Positions 1 through 8,404 of a stretch of 49,520 nucleotides of DNA are shown here, piece after piece; the stretch's first letter is position 1, and every line of letters begins with the position of its first letter. The position numbers were made by a program, and so were the translations under genes. Below the pieces are notes generated by a model. The model did not search any database. It was not told where the DNA came from and was given only the letters and a program-made list of their open reading frames with translations. This stretch comes from Blautia sp. (lineage in GTDB: Bacteria; Bacillota; Clostridia; Lachnospirales; Lachnospiraceae): NCBI GenBank assembly GCA_021772055.1, contig JAETNR010000032.1:1-49520 (forward strand). Direction: 5' to 3'.

Positions 1-125
1 GGTTTGCCTTCAGCTTCCTTCAGACCTCACCTCACGGTGACACCCTTGCTGTTCGGCTATATCCTTCCCACTGCCGGGCAGATTCGGGACTTTCACCCGT
101 TAGAACGTGCGCCCGCTGGGCGCAC
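1..125 (-). mobile_element. Group II intron (IIC-like), 5' end of domain I, cut by window edge
   Basis: On the minus strand the RNA starts at 125 with GUGCGCCC and reads leftward out of the window. It carries the landmarks of the 5' part of bacterial IIC introns: a short hairpin (GUGCGCCC/GGGCGCAC), then GGGUGAAAGUCCCG, GCAAGGGUGUC and UCUGAAGGAAGC, followed by GGCAAACC. I recognise this order from the Oceanobacillus IIC intron. The intron begins a few bases after a stem-loop plus T-run, the known insertion preference of class C introns. The reverse transcriptase and domains V/VI would lie beyond the left edge, so whether the intron is complete cannot be judged. Confidence 0.87.
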
Positions 126-161
126 AAAAGAGCCATTTAGAACGCTTTCATTCTAAATGGC
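126..161 (-). terminator. Intrinsic terminator used as group II intron target
   Basis: An 11-bp perfect stem (132-142 with 151-161, loop of 8) is followed on the minus strand by TCTTTT and then directly by the intron's GUGCG. It looks like the original transcription terminator of the minus-strand genes to its right, now serving as the 5' exon of the intron. Confidence 0.8.
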
Positions 162-374
162 CCCATGTTTTCCATAAGCCAGGAACGCCCTGTTCCTCAT
201 AATTATCTCCCGGTCACATCCGGGACTAAATCTGCTTATCCATCTTCCTGGATGGATACAAATACAAATTTCATTATCATACTAACACAAGATATAGCGT
301 CAGTCCATATATTTCATCCTGTATTTTGTGCGTTTCATTCTGTTAACAGCGCATTTTTTCAATGTCAGGCTTAT
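162..374. other. Intergenic region without recognisable gene
   Basis: Between the terminator and the first gene no ORF with a convincing start or family match is seen on either strand. It contains three small inverted repeats (around 181-195, 210-225 and 238-257), which may be RNA structure or remnants. No function is proposed. Confidence 0.4.
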
Positions 375-917
375 TTAATATTTTGCATTATTGATCCCAA
401 TAACACGTTCTTTTAAATAAATTTTTCCATCATCAATATCTAAAACTTTCATTTGATACAACCGTTTAACAAGCAACGCAATGTCTGTTGCATCCAAGCT
501 CTTTTCCTGCCGCTCCTGATACCACTTCTTAAAATCCTCTAAAAACGTTTCTTCCTGAATCCCTATCTCATACGCATTTCTTATATGTAGGCGATATACA
601 ATATACGCTTCCAGTTTACCAATCTCCTGCTTTGTAGATTTCTGAATAAAAAAAGCCCCAATAATTAACATCTGCAGATAATTGAAAAAACTTTCCGGGA
701 GGTTCACAGAGGCCGCCAGTTCCAGTCCAGCAGCAATTGCCTTTTTGAGATCCAGCCTGATATTCCCGAATTTATAGGAGGCAGCATCATTTCCAAGAAA
801 GATCATGCCCTTCCGTTCATCATCAGGAATCACTATGATATAATCATTCACAATATCTGCCCCTGTCTTTTTATCCAGGCCGAGATTTTCAGCGGCCAGC
901 ATCATCTTATTTTTCAA
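375..917 (-). CDS. Hypothetical protein downstream of HExxH peptidase
   Basis: A soluble protein of about 180 aa with no signal peptide, no transmembrane segment and no family I recognise. It is mostly alpha-helical in composition, with a charged C-terminal half. It starts 14 bp after the stop of the HELAH peptidase gene on the same strand, so the two are probably co-transcribed. The start is uncertain: TTG at 917 is the first plausible codon and ATG at 905 is the alternative. The frame is open back to a stop within the preceding gene, and an AGAGGAAG-like ribosome site overlaps the end of that gene. A role with the peptidase (substrate, inhibitor or regulator) is only an inference from adjacency. 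Confidence 0.6.
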   Translation of the reverse strand: MKNKMMLAAENLGLDKKTGADIVNDYIIVIPDDERKGMIFLGNDAASYKFGNIRLDLKKAIAAGLELAASVNLPESFFNYLQMLIIGAFFIQKSTKQEIGKLEAYIVYRLHIRNAYEIGIQEETFLEDFKKWYQERQEKSLDATDIALLVKRLYQMKVLDIDDGKIYLKERVIGINNAKY

Positions 918-931
918 TTCGTTGTCATAGT

Positions 932-1642
932 CTATTGCTTCCTCTTGTCATTTCCATTCCCCCGTATCTGATTTCTTCTTGCCGTGTGCAGGACTTGCTC
1001 AAGTTTTCCACGCTCCATTTTCAAAAGAACCTGATCCCTGTATTCATCATAAACATCAAGAAACCCGCCATACAAATGGTTCCCATCCACCGTATCAAAA
1101 TCATACTCATCCTTATTGGCAATCGCAAACAACCGGTTTTTCCGTTCAATTGGCAATGGATGCTGTGGATCAAAAAAACGTGATTTGTATAGCACCCGGT
1201 CTGTATAATAATAAAGGTCAAAAAAATCCATGTACATCATCGGCGCAAGATATGTATACTTCTCCAGAATCCGGTTGTTACCCTCCTGTTCCATAATAAT
1301 TTTAAGGACAATATGATACGCAATCATATCCGCATCAAATTCTTCTTTTTCCGGATGCCGTCTGGAATACCGTTTCCCAATACCCGCTAAATACGCATGG
1401 GCAAGTTCATGTGCCAGACTGAACACTACAATCGTCCAATAACAGTCTTCCGCAAGCTGCAGTATCTGTACATCTCCGGATATCAGTTGAAGTAGGGCAT
1501 CATTCGCATCCTGTCCCTGCATTTCCCCGAAAATGCAAACATCATTCATCAAAAAAAGAACATATCGGAAACAGTCACTGTAAACATCCAGATCATCAAA
1601 ATCTTTGGACCATTTAAACATCGCAAGTAGAAAGGCAATCAC
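932..1642 (-). CDS. Putative zinc metallopeptidase (HELAH), possibly 5'-truncated
   Basis: The protein has the zincin signature HELAH near residue 78, followed about 20 residues later by EEFDAD. That is the arrangement of an HExxH zinc site with a downstream acidic third ligand, as in ImmA/IrrE-like and related peptidases. No signal peptide is evident. The only start is a GTG at 1642 without a clear ribosome site. The frame stays open upstream for only about 25 codons to a stop near 1717, and the sequence beyond is unrelated, with coding-like character on the other strand. I suspect the 5' end was lost by rearrangement. It is followed closely by the 375-917 gene. Substrate unknown. Confidence 0.6.
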   Translation of the reverse strand: MIAFLLAMFKWSKDFDDLDVYSDCFRYVLFLMNDVCIFGEMQGQDANDALLQLISGDVQILQLAEDCYWTIVVFSLAHELAHAYLAGIGKRYSRRHPEKEEFDADMIAYHIVLKIIMEQEGNNRILEKYTYLAPMMYMDFFDLYYYTDRVLYKSRFFDPQHPLPIERKNRLFAIANKDEYDFDTVDGNHLYGGFLDVYDEYRDQVLLKMERGKLEQVLHTARRNQIRGNGNDKRKQ

Positions 1643-1699
1643 CGTTGATTCAAACAGCTCATCTATATGAACAAAAGCCGGATTTTTCTGCAGACAATC

Positions 1700-1877
1700 A
1701 GGGGAATATTCCGTTTATAGAAAAATTTATGGTACCGCAGATGTATGAGCTGTTTAAATTCGGGGGCAGTACCATAAGGGATGATGAAAGAGGAATCCGA
1801 AGAATGCTGCGGTATTTTTCGGATTTCTTTACAGAAGATCAACTTCGCAAGAACATGGCGCGTTATAATCTGCAAAC
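1700..1877 (+). pseudogene. Unrecognised coding fragment wedged between broken genes
   Basis: On the plus strand this stretch reads as an uninterrupted, protein-like, charged sequence (for example RDDERGIRRML and FTEDQLRKNMARYN). It ends abruptly near 1877, where the truncated ligase gene on the other strand begins. It has no ribosome site or start of its own. It is probably an internal piece of some gene left by rearrangement; I do not recognise the family. Confidence 0.3.
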
Positions 1878-2078
1878 GATGATATCCTTCAGTTCCGGAA
1901 ATTTTGACAGCATCCGCATGTTCCGTTTATTCCGAAAATCCACCATAGTCTGATCTATATAGGACAGACACCGAAAACCATCCATCTTTAACTCATAAAT
2001 CCAATCGCTATCATCGAATGCATCCATCTGCTGTGCGATCAGCATGGGACTTGCGCCGCGCGTATCAAACAGATCCAT
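1863..2078 (-). pseudogene. ligD: LigD-type ATP-dependent DNA ligase, N-terminal stub
   Basis: The first ~67 residues match the start of the ligase domain of bacterial end-joining DNA ligases. SPMLIAQQ is followed by the adenylation motif WIYELKMDG, whose lysine would carry AMP, and then by an SRN-like segment. After the region FPELKD the similarity stops and the frame ends within a few codons, whereas the family runs on for 250 or more residues. The stub starts inside the ku stop codon (TAATG overlap), the usual ku-ligD coupling. The rest of the ligase is absent from the window, so the product cannot be catalytic. Confidence 0.8.
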
Positions 2079-2674
2079 TATGCTGTCCCCGTCAGCTGCT
2101 TCCGGCTTTTTTCATCGGGTTCCTGTGATAACTCCAGACTCTTCTGAAGCGCTTCCATCAGGTCAATAACGTTCGACGGTCCGATGTTATCCACTGCCAC
2201 AATCTCCTGTCCCTGTATTTTCTTCATAATGGCTTCCCGAAGCCTCGCCTGGTATTCATCCTGAAATTCTTCCGCCACAAAAGGTTTTGTCATGTTCTCA
2301 ATCAGCATTTTCGCCATGTTCAGCTCATTTTCATCTAACTTCAGCTTTTGCACAGGTTTTGGCATAGCAACGATTTCATCCTGATAAAATAACGTCTTTA
2401 CTATAATCCCATCCTTTGTCGGGTACAGTACCAGCAATTTCTCATTGGTGCCCATAACCACATATTTATTTTTCTCGTATTCATATCCTTTAATAATGTC
2501 CGCACTGGTTACCTCTTTCCCACAATGAGAACAGTATTTCTTATATTTGATCCTGGCCTTGCTCTCCTTCTCAAGCTGGTTGAAATGGATATCATTATCC
2601 TGTGTGGTTTTATACATTCCAACAGGTATCAGGACAAGCCCCATGGAAATGCTCCCTTTATGCGCAACTGCCAT
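2078..2674 (-). CDS. ku: Ku DNA end-binding protein with internal deletion
   Basis: Ku binds broken DNA ends and recruits LigD in bacterial non-homologous end joining. The N-terminus has the family's MAVAHKGSISMGLV and YCSHCGKEV region with GYEYEKNKYVV. The C-terminal part has LYPTKDGIIVKTLFYQDEI and PKPVQ. At 198 aa it is far shorter than the usual 260-300. KYVV, normally followed by about 65-70 residues of the beta-barrel (including the bridge that encircles DNA), runs straight into MGTNEKLLVLYP. That is an in-frame internal deletion. Ribosome site AGGTGATG precedes the start. The following ligase is truncated, so the locus is probably non-functional. Confidence 0.87.
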   Translation of the reverse strand: MAVAHKGSISMGLVLIPVGMYKTTQDNDIHFNQLEKESKARIKYKKYCSHCGKEVTSADIIKGYEYEKNKYVVMGTNEKLLVLYPTKDGIIVKTLFYQDEIVAMPKPVQKLKLDENELNMAKMLIENMTKPFVAEEFQDEYQARLREAIMKKIQGQEIVAVDNIGPSNVIDLMEALQKSLELSQEPDEKSRKQLTGTA

Positions 2675-2758
2675 ATCATCACCTCAATTTCTTTTTAAGG
2701 TTAGTATCTACGATCCGAAATTTCCTATGCAGAGAAAAAACACTTCCCCTGCGAAACG

Positions 2759-2805
2759 AAAAAAAGCACTTGCTGCATTGGCATTTTTTCCAAAACAACA
2801 AGTAC
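2759..2805 (-). terminator. Intrinsic terminator of winged-helix regulator gene
   Basis: On the minus strand GTACTTGTTG pairs with CAGCAAGTGC (two G-U pairs), followed by seven Ts. It lies directly after the stop of the 2808-3524 gene. A diverged copy of the same terminator is found at 31148-31193. Confidence 0.8.
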
Positions 2806-2807
2806 CT

Positions 2808-3524
2808 TTATTCCCCCTCTATCATATATCCGGTTCCATATACATTCTGTATGTATAGAGGATTTTTGGTATCATCCCCCATCTTTTTTCGTATACGGTG
2901 GATATGCGCCATGATATTCATATCATCATGAAGGTATTCCTTTTCCCATACTGCCTCATAAAGTTCCTTATAAGAAACAGCCTTATTTAAATGAAAAATC
3001 AGGTAACTCAAAATGGCAAACTCTGTCTTTGTGAAAATAAATTCTAAGCCATCCACAGAAACTTTTCGTGTCTGTGGATTGATTTGAAGCTCTTTTCCAC
3101 TAATCCTCAATGCATAAACTCTTTTCCAATGAGCCCTCCGCAATAAAGCTCTCACACTGGCTAAAATTTCTTCATTTGTCTGTGGATATGCCAGATATTC
3201 GTCTGCTCCGGAATCAATCGCATAGATTTTTTCCTCAATCTGCCTGGTTCGGTCCTCTTCTCGGGAAATGAAAAGAGTGTATCCTGAAAATGAATATAAT
3301 TGAATCTGTCTGACTATTCTAATGCTCTCGCTGAAACAGTTCTTTATTTCCATAATTACAAGCGTAACTCTATTGGGAACAGTCAGCAACAGCTTTTCCT
3401 TCTTGCTATCCCATTCATTTTTTCTATAAGTCTCTACTTCATACTCTGCTCCAAAATGATGTATAAGTAAATGATATAATTCTAACGTTTCTGAAAAAAT
3501 TAAAAGTTTCTTACGTATAACCAT
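2808..3524 (-). CDS. Orphan OmpR-like winged-helix regulator with degenerate receiver (copy 1)
   Basis: A 238-aa protein. Residues 1-125 have a receiver fold pattern ending in ASVRALLRR. Residues 140-238 are an OmpR/PhoB winged helix (FTKTEFAILSYL, then the recognition-helix region with DDMNIMAHIHRIRKKMGDD). The phosphorylation pocket is abnormal: the usual N-terminal acidic pair is Ser-Glu, the phosphoacceptor Asp is Glu59 (LVIMEI), and the conserved Lys before Pro is missing (YLAYPQ). No histidine kinase is adjacent. It probably works without phosphorylation, perhaps constitutively. A close intact copy lies at 36147-36863 and a broken one at 11868-12336. It sits just downstream of the 3.8-11.8 kb operon and may control it. 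Confidence 0.85.
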   Translation of the reverse strand: MVIRKKLLIFSETLELYHLLIHHFGAEYEVETYRKNEWDSKKEKLLLTVPNRVTLVIMEIKNCFSESIRIVRQIQLYSFSGYTLFISREEDRTRQIEEKIYAIDSGADEYLAYPQTNEEILASVRALLRRAHWKRVYALRISGKELQINPQTRKVSVDGLEFIFTKTEFAILSYLIFHLNKAVSYKELYEAVWEKEYLHDDMNIMAHIHRIRKKMGDDTKNPLYIQNVYGTGYMIEGE

Positions 3525-3842
3525 GTCTCAAATCCAACATTTCATCAAAGACTTTATTCATAACTAGAAAAAAACCATTATTATGTTAATACATTCCTGA
3601 ATGCTACTTATTTTCAGAATTTTTCCCCGGTACCCCCATGTGTTACATTCACGGCACAACCATTTCTTCCATTTCTGCTGCTTCTATTGATAAATTAGGT
3701 GTGATTTTTATTGAAATCTAATGCTGTCGAGAATATTACTGCATTCATCGGTTTACCATGGAAAAAGCACAAAAACCATTTACGATTTTTGTGCTTTCTG
3801 CCAAATTCATTTACTTGGCGATATCTGGGTTACCTCATATCC
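3525..3842. other. Intergenic region between operon end and regulator
   Basis: No gene is seen here. The region contains the operon terminator (3760-3795), a 60-bp segment (3641-3700) that recurs with few changes at 30746-30805, and the upstream sequence of the winged-helix regulator. No consensus promoter was found for that regulator. Confidence 0.5.
3760..3795 (-). terminator. Intrinsic terminator of the six-gene operon
   Basis: On the minus strand GCACAAAAA and TTTTTGTGC form a perfect 9-bp stem (3786-3794 with 3767-3775), followed by TTTTTCC. It lies about 50 bp after the stop of the last gene of the operon that starts near 11747. Confidence 0.8.
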
Positions 3843-5216
3843 TCAGTTCGGATACAACTGCGTCGTTCCTGCCGGCTGATCGGTACTGTTGGTCACATAA
3901 ACATTCCCATTGTCATCTGCGTACACATAATCGTATGAGGTGGGTATCTTTACATGGTCACCATTGGACAGTGTATAATCGTTCTGTGAAAAAATATAAT
4001 CCGTAAAACGTTCATCTGAATAAGAGGTATCCGGGCCTGCCGATGAACTAACACTGCTCTGACAGTAGTCACTGACATCATTCATGCTGGTACACCCTGA
4101 CTGTGTCATTGTCTGGAGAATCTTATCCCTTGTCTGAATCAACGCAGCTGTAAACTGATCGCTGACCGTTGTATTCAATACAAACTGCTCATAGTTGGCG
4201 TAATTCCCGTCATATTCATCTGCCGGAGTCAGTATAAAAAAAGCACACGGAGATTCCCATGAAATAAAGGACTGTTTTACCGTAACATTGTATCCAAAAT
4301 CCATGTAAGCAGACATCTGTACCCCCTGTGTGGCAACGGAAACGGTCAGCAAAAATGGAAAACCATTCAGCGTCACCGAATAAACCCTCTCCGTTGAGCC
4401 AAAATACGCATCATCCACACTGATGCCCGTTCCGGATACCAGCTGTCCCATCTGCTGATACAGTTCATATGCTAAAGCATCCATCCTGTTCTGATGCTCC
4501 GCTGTCACCTCTTCCTGACTCATAAACTGAAGCTGCTGGTTCGGAAGGATGGACTGCGCCAAATAATCACAGTAGGCATCTGCTGTCATAAACTGCAGCA
4601 TAGGTGTCATATACTCCGTATCAAATACCCCGTCCTGATGCTGCTTATAAACAGATCCGCTGATACTGCTCTCCAGCAAATGCTCGTAGCCCACCTGGGA
4701 ATAAAATCCCATCACCGTATTTCCATCCGGGCTTAATGCTGTCAGATAAACCTGTGCGGGCACCCCTGCGCTCTGCCATTTTCCGCACCAGATAGTCTCT
4801 TCGTTTATGGTATAATCGGATGGCGCATAGCAGCGGGCAACCGTCATTCCGGTTTCCTTGTCCTGTACCTCTGTGATTTTGAAACCTGATACCTGGGATG
4901 TAGATTCCATGGTATCAGGCTGGCTGACTTGCCTGTTTCCTATTCCGCCTGCCGTAAACCCGGCAAAAGAATTTCCGCCGTCCATCTCCCACATTTTATT
5001 TTCAAGGGAAGAATTTTCTTCTCCTATCATGTCCCCGACACCGGCTGCCGCCTTTGATGCTCCTATATCAAAATCACCATGCGCACCGTATCCCGAAAAC
5101 TCTTCTGCCGTTACTGTTTTCGCTTCCATACCGTGAATCAAGCCGGTACACAAAGTCAATCCTATTCCGGAGACTGTTATATATTTTACAATCTGTTTCC
5201 ATACTACCCTTCTCAT
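3843..5216 (-). CDS. Exported protein of unknown function, last gene of operon
   Basis: The start at 5216 is chosen for a good ribosome site (AGGAGGT, spacing 5-6); the frame is open to 5243. The ~457-aa product has a basic N-terminus and a hydrophobic stretch (IVKYITVSGIGLTLCTGLI), a signal peptide or anchor. A Gly/Ser-rich linker follows, then a domain beginning near residue 110 (TEVQDKETGMTVARCYAP). The C-terminus has aromatic/Asp-rich sequence (YVYADDNGNVYVTN) typical of secreted Clostridia proteins. I recognise no enzyme motif. A degenerate copy of its last ~80 codons exists at 30806-31041. It is last of six co-directional genes and shares the export theme of its neighbours. Confidence 0.7.
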   Translation of the reverse strand: MRRVVWKQIVKYITVSGIGLTLCTGLIHGMEAKTVTAEEFSGYGAHGDFDIGASKAAAGVGDMIGEENSSLENKMWEMDGGNSFAGFTAGGIGNRQVSQPDTMESTSQVSGFKITEVQDKETGMTVARCYAPSDYTINEETIWCGKWQSAGVPAQVYLTALSPDGNTVMGFYSQVGYEHLLESSISGSVYKQHQDGVFDTEYMTPMLQFMTADAYCDYLAQSILPNQQLQFMSQEEVTAEHQNRMDALAYELYQQMGQLVSGTGISVDDAYFGSTERVYSVTLNGFPFLLTVSVATQGVQMSAYMDFGYNVTVKQSFISWESPCAFFILTPADEYDGNYANYEQFVLNTTVSDQFTAALIQTRDKILQTMTQSGCTSMNDVSDYCQSSVSSSAGPDTSYSDERFTDYIFSQNDYTLSNGDHVKIPTSYDYVYADDNGNVYVTNSTDQPAGTTQLYPN

Positions 5217-5252
5217 CCTTACCTCCTGATGTTCAAAAATCAATACATACGG

Positions 5253-6482
5253 TCAATTGTTCGAACTCAGGGAACAGAGAATCGCAGCCAACGTATCCAC
5301 ATTGGCAGAATAAGAGCCGGCAATTACTACAAAGACATAATCTGTGCTCTGAGGGTGGAAAAACATCAAACCGCTCATATTGTCTGCTGTATTGCTGTAA
5401 GAAATGCATTCTATTCCATTGACCAGAACCTTGTCATCCACCGAATACCCTGCTGCTGTCAGATCTGCAGCCAGCTCATCCAGCGTGGTATACCCCTGGC
5501 TGTCCGCCCAGTCCACTTCAATATAAGGCGAGCTTTCTAAAGACGCATCATAGGCTAAATAGAGTGCCCCTGCATTCTTCTGCTCATCTGTAATAGGATA
5601 CTGCGTCCAGTTCGTCGGCAGGTACAGCTTAAATCCGTCCTGAAACTCCACCCATGTTCCCGTAAAATCTGCCACTGATTCATCAAACGTAATGCTTCCT
5701 GCTGCTTCCTCTATCTGAGTATTATCTGCAACACCTCCGACACTTCCTGCATTCCCGCCAACCGTATCTTTGCTTTCAGATGCGTCATCGCTGTCTCTCT
5801 CAAGAACATTATCCCCAAGTCCTCCCAGATCTGTTATCGGCATACTCTGCCCGGTCACGCTGCGGCTGCTGTCCACATGTTTGTCATAATCACTGTCACC
5901 GCCTGCAAGAGGCGCAAAACCGGCTGCCACCTGTTCCAAATAGCCGGTGCCTACCAGATAGTTCAGCGCTGGAATCTCTTTTGAGCCAAACATATAGGTG
6001 CTGCCGTTCCAGCCCAAAAAGAGACGGGTATCCGTTGCCGTATATCCGCTGACTGTGTACTCATAAACGATCCTGCTGAAAGTATTACCGTTGATTACAG
6101 TCGGAGCGGCTTCTTCCACTACCCTGAGATCTTCATAACATCCAGACATATAAACAGTGAAGGCATCTGCAAAATCATCGGAAGCGCTGTCATATCTGCC
6201 GATAATCACATAAGGTATGGAGTCATCCTCTGCCGTATAAATATAGACAAATCCATCTGATTGCCTGATCGCCATATAATCTGAAGCAACAATGGATATT
6301 CCCAAATCATCCAGCGCAACGATATCTCCTGCGGATGTTAAAGCACTCTGCGGCGCAGTAATCTGATTGCTCTCCTCCCCGATTCCCCCTAAAATGCTGA
6401 GTCCCGATTCCGCAGAGACCGTGCTGGTCGTCAGCATAGCCGCCAGCATAAAAGCTATTCCCATTTTTCCTGTTTTTTTCAT
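5253..6482 (-). CDS. Exported two-domain protein, GTWV domain family
   Basis: A 409-aa protein with a clear signal peptide (about residues 1-24, ending in VSAES), exported and probably released or wall-associated. Two related alpha/beta-type domains are separated by a Ser/Gly/Asp-rich linker (roughly residues 195-265). The C-terminal domain opens with FDESVADFTGTWVEFQDG and FKLYLPTNW. It closely resembles the C-terminal domain of the 8405-9517 product (YEGTWVDMKGGYQVYLPSDW) and more distantly the 38985-39563 protein. No catalytic motif is visible. It lies 28 bp after the metalloprotease gene and 36 bp before the last operon gene. It could be a binding module or a substrate of the protease. 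Confidence 0.75.
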   Translation of the reverse strand: MKKTGKMGIAFMLAAMLTTSTVSAESGLSILGGIGEESNQITAPQSALTSAGDIVALDDLGISIVASDYMAIRQSDGFVYIYTAEDDSIPYVIIGRYDSASDDFADAFTVYMSGCYEDLRVVEEAAPTVINGNTFSRIVYEYTVSGYTATDTRLFLGWNGSTYMFGSKEIPALNYLVGTGYLEQVAAGFAPLAGGDSDYDKHVDSSRSVTGQSMPITDLGGLGDNVLERDSDDASESKDTVGGNAGSVGGVADNTQIEEAAGSITFDESVADFTGTWVEFQDGFKLYLPTNWTQYPITDEQKNAGALYLAYDASLESSPYIEVDWADSQGYTTLDELAADLTAAGYSVDDKVLVNGIECISYSNTADNMSGLMFFHPQSTDYVFVVIAGSYSANVDTLAAILCSLSSNN

Positions 6483-6510
6483 TATATTTTTCTCCTTTCA
6501 AATTTTCTGT

Positions 6511-8385
6511 TTAAAATCCTGCCTGCTCACATACCATATGGATCATCCCCATCCATTTCACATCCATCTGCATGATTTCTGCAGCAAATACAAGCGCATG
6601 GTGTACTTCACGGAATCCGGAATATGGCGTCAAAAGATTGATCACTTCTTTCCACAGGTAGAACGCATCCTGCAGCTCCATTCCCTGCGCACAGAGCTGC
6701 CATGCCAGATGTGCCACCAGAGAGCTGTTTACATGGACACCCCCGAAATCATCATCCAGGGTAGGATTGTCCGACATTTCCTGATAGAAATCTCCTCCGA
6801 CAGTTGCCGGCTGACGGTAAAGCCACGGGAAACTCATGCTCCGGATCGTTCTGCCGGAATTCTCAGCCAGAAGCCATTGCCTGTCACCTGTTTCTCCCAT
6901 CATCATCTCGCACAGATTTCCGAGGATATCGCTGAGCGCCTCATTAACTGCCCCTGGTTCATTCTCATACAGATCTCCCGCCAACGTGTAGGACGTGATT
7001 CCGTGGGTGAACTCATGGGCGATCACATCGATGCTCTCTCCAAAATCATTTACCGCGCTGGCAGCAAACAGCGCCCAACCCGCATTCTGCCCCAGATAGC
7101 AGGCGTTATCAATGGGAACTCCTATGTCATTGCAGTAATCTGTAAGAATCAAAATCGGCATTCCGAATCCATCCACAGAGGTCATACCAAAACTGTTAAA
7201 AAAATCAAAGACCTTTATGTAGCTTTCATAGGTCAGGAGATAGTGTTCCGGCCATCCAGTATTCTCCCTGGATGTGAAGGGCTGATACTGCATCTGTGTT
7301 TTATAAATATAATAATCTGTCAAAAGGATATGCCGTTTTGCATCTGCCAGATAATAGGTTCCTTCGGAATCTCTGACCACCGGAACTGTAATCTTTTTCC
7401 TGCTTCCATCGTGCAGAGTAACGGTACCCGTGTATGTATCTGCCATTTTTCCTTCAAACCAGGAAAGCGCCAACTCCTCCTGCACATTATCTCCCAGAAC
7501 CAATTCCTCCGGAGAACTCACCGCCATGTAGGTTAGGTAAGAACCGTCAAAAGCAATCAGATGTTCCAAATATCCCCGTCCCTCCAGAGGACCTGCCTCC
7601 GGCGGATAATTTGTAAAAATCGCCCAGGCGTGGTATGCGATTCCATCAATGGTCACAGATGTCTGTCTGGCCGCCGCCGGATAAAATTGAAACGAGTATT
7701 CTGGATATCTGGTTTTTACGATTTCCTCCGCTCCTTCCGGCGTGATTGAAGACTGGGTTTTCGGTGCAAAACCGATATTCGGTGTAAACGAACAGATCAG
7801 CCCGGCAGTGTAACCCTTCGGATCCACCACGATCTTCAGAACCGCATTCTGCAGGGTCAGTTCTCCATACCGTTGTTTATAGATATAGTATGTATAACCA
7901 TACTGGTTTGTCTCCGAATATACACCAAAGAATTCAGCTCCCCTGGTAAGCCCCAGAAGCTCAGCCATGCCTAGCAGCGACTCAATCCCTTCCTCCACGT
8001 TCGTTACTTTTTCCTCATAATATTTCCCTCTTAGAAATGTCAGGTAGCCTTCCTCGGAAAACAGCATCGTCACATCTCCATCATTCATCCTCTCAATGTC
8101 GTCAGCAGTCAGCTGAATAGGCGCATTCTCCGGGTTTTGTGTAGTTTCATTTGAATCCTTATCGGATGAATTCTCTGACTCTGAGCCATAACGATTGGCA
8201 ATCTTCTGTTTCCAGATATCACTTAGTCCGCTGCCCGCCGGGCGTCCACTTTGCTCTGCATCCGCCGCATAACTCTGCTTTGTACAGCAAAGAGTGCCTA
8301 CAATCAAAAGGAACAGAATCGCAAAGCCTGTCCATTTCACTTTCACGCCAAATCTCCCCCCAGCCCCTTTATTCTGGTTTTCCAT
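6511..8385 (-). CDS. Secreted thermolysin-like (M4) metalloprotease
   Basis: A 624-aa preproprotein. A basic N-terminus and hydrophobic segment (about residues 17-40) form the signal. A propeptide with FTP/PepSY-like character occupies about residues 85-300. The M4 catalytic domain holds HEFTH (His457, Glu458, His461) and the third zinc ligand in GAVNEALSD (Glu482). The thermolysin spacing has one extra residue. A later GGVHVNSS carries the transition-state histidine. All catalytic residues expected for a zinc endopeptidase are present. Its neighbours encode exported proteins of one domain family, so it may mature or degrade them at the cell surface. It is spaced 19 bp from the upstream gene and 28 bp from the downstream gene, consistent with one transcript. 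Confidence 0.9.
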   Translation of the reverse strand: MENQNKGAGGRFGVKVKWTGFAILFLLIVGTLCCTKQSYAADAEQSGRPAGSGLSDIWKQKIANRYGSESENSSDKDSNETTQNPENAPIQLTADDIERMNDGDVTMLFSEEGYLTFLRGKYYEEKVTNVEEGIESLLGMAELLGLTRGAEFFGVYSETNQYGYTYYIYKQRYGELTLQNAVLKIVVDPKGYTAGLICSFTPNIGFAPKTQSSITPEGAEEIVKTRYPEYSFQFYPAAARQTSVTIDGIAYHAWAIFTNYPPEAGPLEGRGYLEHLIAFDGSYLTYMAVSSPEELVLGDNVQEELALSWFEGKMADTYTGTVTLHDGSRKKITVPVVRDSEGTYYLADAKRHILLTDYYIYKTQMQYQPFTSRENTGWPEHYLLTYESYIKVFDFFNSFGMTSVDGFGMPILILTDYCNDIGVPIDNACYLGQNAGWALFAASAVNDFGESIDVIAHEFTHGITSYTLAGDLYENEPGAVNEALSDILGNLCEMMMGETGDRQWLLAENSGRTIRSMSFPWLYRQPATVGGDFYQEMSDNPTLDDDFGGVHVNSSLVAHLAWQLCAQGMELQDAFYLWKEVINLLTPYSGFREVHHALVFAAEIMQMDVKWMGMIHMVCEQAGF

Positions 8386-8404
8386 TTACAGAAACAAATC
8401 CTTT

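Noticed and set aside
6367..7536. Long plus-strand open frame (389 codons) opposite the M4 protease
   Set aside because: It is the complement of a gene with intact catalytic motifs, with no ribosome site and unlikely composition.
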